Shown in pieces: positions 43,262 to 61,450 of a DNA stretch of 64,000 nt. The notes beneath the pieces are model-generated. The model made no database searches. It was not told the DNA's origin and saw only the letters and a program-made list of their open reading frames with translations. The DNA comes from Adineta vaga (taxonomy: Eukaryota; Rotifera): contig CP075494.1 in NCBI GenBank assembly GCA_021613535.1, positions 14,012,001 to 14,076,000 of the forward strand. The letters are read 5' to 3'. The translations under genes were made by a program, and so were the position numbers. The stretch's first letter is position 1. Every line of letters begins with the position of its first letter.

Positions 43262-44872
43262 TCGAGAGTTCATTCTCTGTTTAGTTATAGTTCTAGTTAT
43301 ATTATTACACATACATTTCTATTGTCACTCCTGGTTTTTCTCGGTTTTTTTTTCTTCTCTTTCTTCCAAACTTTTCCCGTCGTCATCAATTGTTCTACAC
43401 ATAAACGTACTTCTATGTAAAGCAAAGTATTCCTTCTTCTTCTTCTTCTTCTTCTCATTCTTTTTTCGCATAGTCACAATGGCAAACATATAGATCTACA
43501 TCAAGAGTAGAAAAACGTCGATCATATATAATCGAATGACAAGTTATAAGTTGGCAAATCGGATGAAAGAAAACGAAGAATATTGAACATGTTTTAGTTA
43601 ATCTTGTTTGTCTCTAAGTAATACTTTGATCGTTGGATGTACTCGAGAGATTTCTAGATGACTGTCTCGTAGTAAATCTTGTTTGTTACTGTCTATAAAA
43701 TAGAGAAATATGCAAATGAGAAAAATTTCAAATGACGACCTTGATTTTCATCTTAATACAAATATTCATTAATCTTCTCTCTTACATGAAAATATGGATA
43801 GTGAAATTAATAGTTGTGAGAAACAAACATGTTACATGATATTTGTTACTATTGAAATGAAGGAAGTTCATAAAAATATTTTCACACCTTTATCTACTTG
43901 CTTGATTGTTTCGTAACAGAATTACGCTATGGCATAACATTTATATCTAATAGATTTAAAACAGATCAGTATGATACAAATATGTTTAAAATGATAATGT
44001 TCTATACACAACGAACTGTCTGGAATATGTATGAGGTTTTTTTTATTTTATTCACGATCATCGTTAATATGATGCTTTCTTTACCTTCAGAAAATTAGAT
44101 AAGAACTTACTTGTCTAACTTGCTTCACATATCTAGACTCGATGTACCAAAATTGAACATATTGAAAATAGTTAATATGAGAAGTTGTTCGATGTTCATT
44201 GTGTTGATAAAGAGAGAAAGAACGTTATGTGTGTATTTATTATGAATAACTCTCAAATTCAAGTAAATAAAATCGATCTTATGAGTATTTGATAAGATTA
44301 ATCGAAAGATTGAATGGAAAATGATAAAGGAATACTAGTAAAAATTTGGTTAAGAGAAAAACCACCACCACCACCTCTCTATTCGCTACAAATCATCGGA
44401 TACGTTATGTTCTAGACACGTATTAGTTGCTTGTAATCTATTCTAAAATATGCACGCAAGAAGAATATAGTTCTTGGGCATGTATATAATCAGATGTATT
44501 TCTTTTCCTATTTCTCGTTGCTACAAATCATCTAACTCAATCAAAAAATCATGTCTACATATGAATAGGAAAGAAGAAAAATGATCGTCATCAGCTGGCG
44601 AACTATTTGTACCAGAGGGTTCTATCGTTAACCTTGATATGCTTGTACAGTACTGTAAATCGTTGTCTAAGTATGGCAATTTTGGATCGAACATAAAAAT
44701 AATACTATGCCGGTACATCGTACAAAATAAAGCGGATTTTACGATAGTTCAGACAGAATAAAAACCGCATGTTCCTGTGTACGTTGGTTTGTCATATATC
44801 CACTAGTAAAAATAATAAGCTACTTTAATTTCTTTCATCAGATTGAAAAGTATTTGCCTGCAGACGTCTTTT

Positions 44873-44880
44873 TGACGTCA
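44873..44880. promoter_or_regulatory. Consensus CRE palindrome
   Basis: A second exact TGACGTCA lies 370 bases upstream of the RapZ-domain gene. It sits 9 bases after a GACGTC core (44863-44868). Confidence 0.4.
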
Positions 44881-45249
44881 TTGTGATTTATAAGAAAAGA
44901 AATTTAATCAAATGTGCACGTGAAGAAATCGCGGTCTAGGGAATAGATAAACATTGCCCTTTATTTGTTTACTTCTTCTTTATAAATCAGTGTTAATTAA
45001 TGAACGATGTTTTTTATGTAGAATAAAACATCCAATCAAATCGAATGGGTGAATATTTGTTGTTTGAAAATAATCGATTTGATTCACATTTACAGCACCA
45101 ATGACACTTTTATGAGTCATATCTCTGACCAAATGACATTGACTCACAGATTCTTGCACAATTTGTTGTTGGTCTTTCGTCAATAATAAATTTTCTATTT
45201 AAATTCGACGAAAATAACGTTTTCCCCATCTCTAATCTTATTTCCGACA

Positions 45250-45699
45250 ATGGCTCAAGTCGAAAATATTATTATTAAACTGTACTCATTTGGACATACC
45301 TTTGGTATTCCTAAAAATATGGATCTATTATATTCCATCCGTCATTTACCAACAACAAACGTCGAAAATTATCAACAATATGATGGACGTCATAAACGTA
45401 TTCAAAATGAATTGTTAAATTTAATAGAATATGAAGATATATTAAAAATGATTCAGGAACAATTAAAGAATTTCATTCCAGATCATAAACAAACATGCAT
45501 ATCAATAGCAGTTGGATGTGAACAAGGACAACACCGATCAGTAGCTGTTATTGAACGATTGGCTGAACTGTTAGGAGTGACGTGTAATGTCGAAATCAAT
45601 CATCGAGATTTACAACGAACAAGATATGATAAAAAGAAACAAAGAGAAAGAACAACAAATCGAGATAGCAAATATAATAGCTATGAGGAAGATAACTAA
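45250..45699 (+). CDS. Stand-alone RapZ C-terminal-domain protein
   Basis: This single exon encodes 149 residues. The sequence follows the C-terminal domain of bacterial RapZ (YvcJ/YhbJ) throughout: LYSFGHTFGIPKNMDLLYSI, then RHLP, a Tyr-containing variable loop, a long helix, and SIAVGCEQGQHRSVAVIERL. The last corresponds to the bacterial IGCTGGxHRSV loop, and the domain ends in HRDL. In E. coli this domain senses glucosamine-6-phosphate and binds the small RNAs GlmZ/GlmY, while the N-terminal P-loop kinase-like domain is separate. Here the P-loop domain is absent and a basic, low-complexity tail follows. The gene has no intron. Single-domain versions occur in some eukaryotes. Bacterial transfer is plausible but unproven. 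Ligand and role are unknown. Confidence 0.82.
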   Translation: MAQVENIIIKLYSFGHTFGIPKNMDLLYSIRHLPTTNVENYQQYDGRHKRIQNELLNLIEYEDILKMIQEQLKNFIPDHKQTCISIAVGCEQGQHRSVAVIERLAELLGVTCNVEINHRDLQRTRYDKKKQRERTTNRDSKYNSYEEDN

Positions 45700-45912
45700 G
45701 CGAATATTGATTCGATTCTAGGAATGTGAAAGAATTCTTGATATTTGTTTTTTGATCAAAGGCATTCTGTGTGATAGTGATTAGCACTGATCTTGTTTCT
45801 GTATAATAGTTTGTTAAAATGAACAAATCTTGTTCAATGACTCTGATTTTATATTCTTTCTTATTTATTTATTTATTTTTCAAAATCATCAAAATTTAAA
45901 TCGATTTTGATT

Positions 45913-46828
45913 TTATTGCTCCATAAATCCGGAGTCGTAGAGTTTTTCAACTAATGACGCTAAACCTTGATTAACAGCTTCTTGAACATATAAGGGAACT
46001 TCTTCTAATCGTCCATCATGAATTAATTGAAGAACACTTTGAAAATGTGCACGATCAGTCGATGACATGCGTGTTTTTTCAGCAAAACGACGAATCGTTT
46101 TTGCCACTAGAAAAACAAAAAAATAGAAAGTTTTTCATTTTCAATTGAAAAACAAATAAATATGTCGATGTTTACCGGAAAATGCGGATGCTAATGTATC
46201 AAACCAAAAAGTATTATTTTCATCGATACTTTTGGCAACTTTTTCACCGAATAAAAATGTAAATAATTTTGGTCCATGTAAAGTATATTCTGCATGAAGA
46301 AATTTTTCAATATTTTCTTTTGCTGGTCGTTTAGCTAGAAGAAAACATTGTATCGAGCGAGATATATGAATTCAAGATCAAGCATAATTTCATACCTGCA
46401 ATACATGTTTCTTCATTTTCATCAAGATTACCCGGACAATCACCTGGATGACCATCACAAATGAATTGAAGAGCAATACATCGTTCACTTTGGGGACATT
46501 GAAATGGTTCTGATGGATCAACACATCCTAAAGAAAAAATACGAAATTATGTAGAATCTATTGAAGTTCAATCAGACAAACCTTTGAATTGAACAGCTGG
46601 ATGAAGAAGATCGAATGGTACTGATGAACGTGCACTGAATCCACTCGTTCGTTTATGTTCCAACCATTTTTTAAACAAATCATGTTTATTATGTTGAGAT
46701 GTAACGGGCCAAGATGATCGAAATCTTTCCAAAGAACGATGATTCAATAGGTCATTAGATGATACTTCAAAAATAACTGCCAAGAAGCAGATAAGAATAA
46801 GAAGTAGAGATGGAATAGTCTTTGTCAT
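45913..46828 (-). CDS. Prohormone-4 / IDLSRF-like peptide precursor with LDLa domain
   Basis: Minus-strand exons are 46582-46828, 46396-46527, 46176-46334 and 45913-46106, giving about 243 residues. A signal peptide (MTKTIPSLLLILICFLAVIF) is followed by a variable, basic region with PFDLLHPAVQFKG at the place of the insect IDLSRF peptide. An LDL-receptor class A module follows (CVDPSEPFQCP, CIALQFICDG, DCPGNLDENEETC). The C-terminal part is conserved with insect prohormone-4: AAKRPAKENIEKFLH, LHGPKLFTFLFG, and VEKLYDSGF at the end. The ATG at 46826-46828 was chosen over one 45 codons upstream because it begins the signal peptide. It is a secreted neuropeptide-type precursor by family. No dibasic KR site flanks the putative peptide exactly as in insects, so the mature product is uncertain. 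Confidence 0.8.
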
Positions 46829-47983
46829 AATAGTTAGACTGATGTATGATGTTGTCAGTTTTTTTTGTTGTATTGAATGAGCAGAAAAATAGAAATAATG
46901 TTTAAAATTAGTGATAACTAACACAGAAAAAAAGAAAAATTCTCGAGAGAATGATCCAAACAATTGCAGACAAGTTTTATTTTTTAGATTGATTAGGATT
47001 TTGCGTTTATTTATAAATAAATAACGATGTTCTATGTCAAATATGATGATCTATAATGCAAGAGAAAAATCAATTATTTATTTTTAAACCTTTTAGTTTA
47101 ATCTAGTTTTTGATTTGAGATTTGAAATCATTACAAAAATGAAAGACATCAATTTCAAACTCAAATAAAGTAATGAAACTCTGACCTTTTAGTTTCGATG
47201 ACGATTGATCATAAGAATATATTGTTCTACTATTCTAATATAAAACATGATAATTAATCAGTAAAATTACTTGAATGTTTTGCAATATATATGTATATAT
47301 ACATGTCTATAGATAATAGTTACCTGTGCAATAGAGAATAGCAAACGAAGAAGAAGTGAACTACTCATTTAATCAATGCTTTTTTTTTCTGATGTTATTG
47401 AACAATATCACAGACATATAAATAATGAAGGAGTGAAATTCACTAATATTGCTAAGTAACTCAATAAAATTATTGCTGTAACAACAAAAGAATACGAATA
47501 TCCTGAAAAGCCCACCACAATATCTAATGTGCATCTTTAATTTCCTTGTATTTTGTCTAATAAAATCTTTTCAAGTGCGCTATGCCCATAATAAATAATG
47601 TGAAAAAAATAAGTTAATTTCAAGTATAGAATACATCGAACCGTACAGAATTCTTTTTTTCATTTGTCACTAAACGAATTTTACCAAAGTAATTTGTATG
47701 GAAAGATTCTCTATATACGTTTGATTAGTTTTAATTTTTCTTTTTTTTGTTTTCGTTTTTAATAACAAGAAAAACATCAACAGAAGTCAAACAACGTAAC
47801 AAACACACGGGCACAACAAAAGTTTTTTAAACATTTCCTCTCTCTCTCTCACACACACACACACTGTAATTGGTGGCGATATTAAAAGAAAAATGAAACG
47901 TTTCCTACGAAATGATATAAAAAAACCAAACGAAAATGTTCGAAGTGCTCTTTGATAAGTTTTTCTTCTGTATTTTGATTCAT
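46829..47983. other. Intergenic with CT/AC microsatellite
   Basis: About 1.15 kb lies between the prohormone-4-like start and the CCT2 stop. A (CT)n-(AC)n compound microsatellite covers about 47838-47864. No gene is seen. Confidence 0.4.
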
Positions 47984-50410
47984 TTAATGATGACGCATAT
48001 CACGTTGACGTGGTCGCGGAGGTGCACGAATGATATTATCAATACGTAAAACCATTTCAGCAGCTTCAGCAGCACTGCTAACAACTTGTCGTTTTAAATG
48101 ATATGATTCAAGAATACCAAGTTCAACCATATCACCAATTGTACCTTTATCCATATCTGAAATTGAAAACAATTTCAATCAAGAAATTAAATGATGAGAA
48201 ATCAATTCATACCGAGACCATAGGTTGATTTTCCTGCAGTATGTGCAGCACGAAGATTCGAAACTAATTCTGCACTATCATAACCTGCATTATCAGCAAT
48301 GATAGTTGGTAACTACAAAAAATAATGAAAAGATTTCTCTAGAACGTTTTGAAAAAGAGAATCATTTTATTACTTGTCGAAGTGCTTTAGCAAATGATTC
48401 AATGGCAACGGATTCTTTGCCTGGTGTTTTTTCAGCTAATTGAGAAACAGCAGTAGCCATTAACATTTCAGCAGCACCTATTTAGGAAATCAGATAGATT
48501 TATTGGAAATGATTTCGAAAGGATAAGCAAACCTCCTCCATAACAGATACGTGGTTCTTTAACTGTTTGTGATAAAACACAAAGAGCATCATGAATTGAG
48601 CGTTCGGCTTCATCAAGAATTTGTTGTGTTGCTCCACGTAATACAATAGTACAAGCGCGACCTTCAGCAACACCTATAATTCATTCATAAGCAAATCATA
48701 AAACTATTTTTGGAAAACAAACCTGAAAATTTGATCAATTTATCTTCACCAATGATGATTTCTTCGATTAAATCACATTTTCCTAATCGGACTTTATCTG
48801 GTGTATCGAATGTTGAAACAATTTCTCCACCTAAAAATATTCAAAAACGAACATGTCATCAAATATTTTTCCTTTTTCTTCTTACCAAGTACTTGTGCTA
48901 AACGTTCAACACCTTCGAAATCAGCATGTTCAATGGCCATTACACCTTTTTCTGCAAACAATTGTTCAGGATAATCATAGATCAATTGACTAAAACATAA
49001 TGAATTAAACACCAGAACTTTCTCTCATTAAAAATCTTTCTTACCGATTGATGAAAACATTGCAGTTATGTTGAAGAATTTTGTTCACTTTATCTTTCAT
49101 TTTTTCTTTTTCAGCTAATTCCAATTCAGCAACTTTAGCAACTGAATCAACACGAACACGTGAACCAAAAATTTTGACTTTATCAGTATCCATGGGTGTA
49201 TTAGCAATAAGAATACGAGCATTTTCCAATCGTTTTGGCATATTAATGCCAATCTTTTTTTCCAATAAGAAACCTACAAATCAAATATGACCTCTCTTTT
49301 TCTTTCTTCATCTACTGTATAAACTACCTTCTTCAAGATAAGAATCACTCATATTGTTTCCTAAACGTTTGATGATTTGAATGGCTTGTAAATCGGTTTT
49401 ACCCTATGAAGCGAAATATTCCGGGTTTTTTTTTTTCATATGAAAAATTCAATGGTAAAACATACGTTTAATTTCAATACGGCTTCGACACATAACTTAG
49501 CAAAATGTTCCTTTTTTCCTTGAAGAATTTTTGAACTAAGTGTTGTACGAGCAATATTCATAAGATCGCTTTTGAATTGTTCCAAATTTGAACTATAAGT
49601 ATAAATAATCAATGCGAAGGATACAAAAATCATCTTCGTTCTTTCGTACCTATTATTTTTTGCAATGCTTTCTAAAACTCGAAGTGCTTCATTCGTTGCC
49701 TTACGCCATCCATCAATAACTGTTTGAGGATGAATTTTTTGACCGAGTAAAGTTTCCGTTTCCTAGAATAGCCACACAAAAAATAGAATATATACAAGAA
49801 GGCCATCTGGAAAAAATCATACCCGAAGAAGTTCACTAGCCAAGACAACAACTGATGTTGTACCATCACCAACTTCATCATCTTGTACTTTTGAAATATC
49901 TATTTGTATCAGAAAAGTTCATTGCAACAATGTATTAAGAATGATTCAAGAAAACATACCAACAAGAACTTTAGCAACCGGATTATCAATACCAATTTTT
50001 GATAAGATGGTAGCACCATCATTTGTTACTAACAATTTACCTGCATCAGGTCCACCACTCATACTACATTGGAGAATTTTATCCTTAGAAAAAAAAAACA
50101 GAAAAAATTGAATTATAATGAAAATACAACAAGTAATGAGTCATACCATGCCTTTTGGACCAAGCGTTGTTTTGATTAAATCACCAACAGCCATAGCTCC
50201 GGCAAATGAAGACTAAAATTATATCGATGAAAATCTTTCTATTTTTCGAATAAATTTAATCAACTCACTAATCGAGCAAGTTCAGATTTTTCTTCTTCAA
50301 CACCTTGTTTATAAAGTGGAATTGGATTGAGTGCTGCCTGATAATTTAAAGAAATTAATTAATTAGAAAATCTACTATTCAATATTTCTTACATTTAAAT
50401 CGCCACGCAT
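47984..50410 (-). CDS. CCT2: T-complex protein 1 subunit beta (CCT2)
   Basis: Fifteen minus-strand exons run from a six-codon first exon (50393-50410) through 50269-50337, 50147-50212, 49960-50083, 49823-49899, 49650-49762, 49466-49592, 49328-49403, 49045-49273, 48886-48989, 48723-48830, 48533-48673, 48374-48477 and 48213-48312 to 47984-48156. They give about 542 residues (human 535). CCT2 is one of eight subunits of the cytosolic chaperonin that folds actin and tubulin. Signature blocks are [34 protein letters not shown] (the ATPase Asp), [42 protein letters not shown] and AGYDSAELV. It starts 283 bases from KATNAL2, transcribed the opposite way. The exon count is the highest in the window. 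Confidence 0.96.
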
Positions 50411-50693
50411 CTTTGTTGATGTTTTTTTCTTTTACGAATAGATATCTAGAGAGAGAAAAAAAGGAATAATACGAAGAATAATAACAGTTCCTATGGAATC
50501 CAAATTTGACCCAAATGGATGAATATGTTGCCATATATATACATACAGAAGAGAATCATTAGAGCGACATCTATCAGAAATAAACATGTTTATCACTTAG
50601 CAACCAATCACTATTGATCAACGTTGATGATGTCGAATTCGAGGAGATGAATTCTATGTGACAACAAGACGAAAACACTTAGATCAAAGTTTC
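50411..50693. promoter_or_regulatory. Shared upstream region of CCT2 and KATNAL2
   Basis: Only 283 bases separate two divergent start codons. The region must hold both 5' leaders and promoters. No TATA box is evident. A chaperonin needed for tubulin folding paired with a microtubule-severing ATPase makes co-expression plausible. Confidence 0.5.
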
Positions 50694-56675
<5,982 letters not shown>

Positions 56676-57145
56676 AATATTTCGTTGATGGATGATTGTG
56701 TGTATTTTTTTTTACAAAAATATGTATATACGTATATATTTATTTATTCTTTACAAAAAAAAGACAAATCATTTAAGATAATATCTGCAGTTAAAAGAAA
56801 TTTGTCAAATAAAACGATAAATATTTGATTGTGTATCTGCTTTTCAGGTCGTAATGGCGCATTTTTGTTGATACATACATATTTTCTTCTAGGACATGAA
56901 TTAGATTTCAGAAATCGATGTTACAAATGTTCAAAATTGTCTGTCTTCAAAAGAACAATTGGTATAAGCATAGATTGCCCTTTCTTATAGATAAGTGAAA
57001 CTTCACGAGAGAAAAAGGTAAAAATACTCCATTGTGTTATAGTTTGAAAAGTGTTCGCAAAGAACGTAAAAGAAAACATAGTTTTGTAATATCACCACGT
57101 GGTATTTTCGCACAGAAATCGAAAGAGAAAAGACGCAGAGGCACT
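56676..57145. other. Intergenic
   Basis: This holds the 3' flank of KATNAL2 and the 5' flank of the oxidoreductase gene. AT-rich, and nothing else is seen. Confidence 0.4.
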
Positions 57146-58623
<1,478 letters not shown>

Positions 58624-59152
58624 ATTTGTTTTCTATTAATTTCATTGCTTTTGAGTTAGTTTCTATCATTTTATGTAATTCATTTTGTTCAAAGATAACG
58701 TTTTCGAAACTCAAAAGCTTCTTTATATATTTATAATTTATCAACACTTTTTGATCTTGTTTGAATTTCCGATTAAAAATAGTTTCCTTTTTATTCTGTC
58801 GTATATGCCAAGTTAAAGATCAAGAAACCACAAATACAACTGATTTCATGACATTTTTTTGTTATTGTACACGGCTGATCTAGTATTTATCAAGTAGATT
58901 TTATGACAGAAACTTTTATATAGGTATAAATGAATTCAATACAACATCACATGTACTTTTAAGCATTTTTATCCAACTCTGAAAGATCTACTGAAGTAAT
59001 AAAATACTTGACAGCCGTTTTTATAACTTTCAATTTTATTATAAAATGATTTCTTATCAATCGAAGTAGGCTCATGATCACAACTCCCTATATACTGCTT
59101 TAGCAGCGTGGAAAAGTAGAGACAGAAATTTGGAACGTTTACTGTGTAGAAT
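58624..59152. other. Intergenic
   Basis: These 529 AT-rich bases lie between the oxidoreductase and claudin-like genes. Nothing is seen. Confidence 0.4.
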
Positions 59153-59795
59153 ATGGCAGGTGACTTTCAACTTTTAGCTCTTCTTGGTGGTGCCCTTGTT
59201 GGATCGGCATTTATATTGTTCCTTTTATCCAATGGACTTGCAGCATGGTACGTACAAAATTTGACTACACCTTTTCCCTCCCCAAAATACAACGTACCAG
59301 CGAAACAAAATTACATGATATTACCTTTTCTATTTTATATGTTTTAGGAGTGAAACAAAGATTGACAAATTAGAAATTACGTATGGTATTTGGCGTCAAT
59401 GTATTTTCACGGAAAGTGAAGACGATATTCCATGCGCAGATATATCGTGTCCTTCAGAAAATTTACCTAGTAGCACTTGCAATAAAATACTTGCTGCTAG
59501 AGCCTTTGTAATTCTAGCTTGTATTCTTTCGGGTGTTTCTGGAACACTGTCGATTATATATTGTGCAATGTCAGGTGATAAAAGACTTCGACGATTACTT
59601 CTTACAAAAAAAGCTCTTGCTATAGGAAGTCTTATCACAGGAATTATAGGTGTTGCACTCGGTATTAGTGCTACAATGACTATACAAAGCGATGCAACAC
59701 TGCGCTTAAGTGATGCTGCATTTATTGGTATCGCTGCAATTGGTGCTAACTTACTTGGAGTAATTGTAACAATACTAATTAAACCGTACTTTTAA
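59153..59795 (+). CDS. Claudin/PMP22-like four-pass membrane protein
   Basis: Exons are 59153-59247 and 59348-59795, joined by a 100-base intron, giving about 180 residues. Four hydrophobic segments are visible: LLALLGGALVGSAFILFLLS, AARAFVILACILSGVSGTLS, AIGSLITGIIGVALGISATM and AAFIGIAAIGANLLGVIVTI. The first extracellular loop has the superfamily pattern of a Trp shortly before paired cysteines (TYGIWRQC, later CADISC). A basic intracellular loop (GDKRLRRLLLTKK) joins segments 2 and 3. Animals use this fold in cell junctions and as channel subunits. The exact subfamily cannot be assigned. Confidence 0.75.
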
Positions 59796-59959
59796 TTAAT
59801 AATACATACGTGATAAAAAGAACTAAAAATTGCCCTTTTTTCATGTCGTTTTTTATATTTACTTAAAATATAGATTCGAAATTTTTAAACACTTTAAGAC
59901 AACCATCGAAAGTAAATTACTTTCAGCCAGAGTTAATCTCACATTATTTCAGTATTCTT

Positions 59960-60542
59960 GGATTTCACCTACATTTAGTTCGACTGAATGGAAAACATAC
60001 GAGCAGCGGATTTATCCATGTACCAGATGGTAACCAATATCGTGATCGCAGTGTTTTCTCCTATCATTATTATTGTAGTATTTTGTGATGATATCGAAGG
60101 ACCAGCACTCTTTGAATCGACAATGGTATGTAAAACTTGCATTTTAGATTGATGTAAGTCAATTAGATGGTTCATCATTTCTAACTGAATTTAGTGGATG
60201 TGACGAGTCGTCGACATGTGTTAAACAGCTAGAGTGGGTTATGGCAAATGCTGATGCATATTTTCAGTCATGGGCTTATTGGGACTATGTTTACACAGTC
60301 CTAATGATAGATTATTTGTATTTTTATATACTCTTAATTCATCGATCAAGAAATCAACAGAAATATATGTGCTATCATTAGTTTATCCAAAAACAAGTTA
60401 CAATATTACTGTTAATGAGTATGTTCAATGGAAAATTGATCCACTGAATGCGAATGTAATTTTGATTGAGCCAGTCGCAGAACTAGTGTATAATGGAGAG
60501 AAAAATCCTATGAGAATTATTAAAATTTTTTCTAAATCGTAG
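59960..60542 (+). pseudogene. Endoglycoceramidase-like (GH5) pseudogene, C-terminal remnant
   Basis: Fragments of one protein appear in successive frames. At about 60003-60083 there is GFIHVPDGNQYRDRSVFSYH with YYC. A shifted frame gives CDDIEGPALFEST (about 60086-60124). Then IDVSQLDGSSFLTEF (with the GH5 nucleophile-type Glu), LEWVMANADAYFQSWAYWDY (about 60148-60290). After another shift, a C-terminal beta-rich part (NDRLFVFLYTLNSS onward) runs to a stop at 60542. The HYYC, SFLTEF and FQSW-YW-D order is that of endoglycoceramidases, GH5 enzymes that release ceramide from glycosphingolipids. At least two frameshifts plus stops, and no start or catalytic acid region, make it non-functional. 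No donor/acceptor arrangement I tried restores one frame. Confidence 0.55.
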
Positions 60543-61450
60543 CAAGATAGTTTTCTTACATACAGTAGTTTGTCTTTTCTATTTTTTGTAATTCTAATGT
60601 CTAATGTTAAAAATAAAGATTCCTCATACAAATAATTAGAAGCTTCAAAACTTTACATCTGTTTTATTTCCTAGAACATAGCTTGTTTGTATTATATTCC
60701 TTCGGAAAAATCAGATTAAATTGATGATCACATCCATCATCATTTCAAATCGTTTCTATAAATAATTTAATCAAAAAACATTTTCTTGAGAGAAAATCGG
60801 TTTGAATATCCTATTTTCTTCTTTTTTTTTATCTTTCGATGTTTCATTTCTATTTCCATCCACTAAGCAAGTATGTTTCATTGCGGTACACAAAAATTAA
60901 TAAGAATTGTTCAGAAAGCTCGACCAAGTCTATCCTATTCTAATTTATCTGATAATACGAAGCGTGTGCTAAGATATATATTGTTCTATCAATTGTTAAA
61001 TGTATGATTGATAAGTTAATCGATAATTATATTTTTTTTCATCACGATTATGAACTTTTTTTGTGCAACGCTTATTGAATCTACTATCTCACAATTTATA
61101 ACTATATTGATACTTCTTGTTCATTTTATGTGCAGACAAACCACTTTTGACCGTCGTCAAGTATACATTCATAGCTTCTATAAAAATAATTCAATTAATA
61201 AAGATTCGAGTTCCTCGACCACAAAAATCCTATGATATCATCTGTTTCTCATTAAGACTATAACGTATTTCCAGTTATAAAAGTTTCCTGCAATCTGATT
61301 GTCATAGATAAACAAACAATTTTTAAAGAATTTTATCGAGCGTGTAACCCTTGTCTTTTTTTTTCGAGAAAAGAGAATTACCAATTCTAAAATAAAATGG
61401 AATCTAACATTGTACAAATAAGAAAAAAAGAAAATAGATAAAACAATTAT
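60543..61450. other. Intergenic
   Basis: About 900 AT-rich bases lie between the GH5 remnant and the 3' end of the MAP3K gene. No gene is supported. Confidence 0.4.

Larger units (their letters stand above)
42683..45249. other. 2.6-kb gene-free region
   Basis: No exon is supported here. Features noted are a CTT microsatellite at about 43432-43454 and two exact CRE palindromes listed separately. Open frames such as 43094-43420 are low-complexity and lack conserved pattern. Confidence 0.4.

Noticed and set aside
43094-43420. 108-residue hydrophobic open frame
   Set aside because: It is T-rich, has no conserved pattern and no acceptor near its start, and lies in a region otherwise without coding signal.
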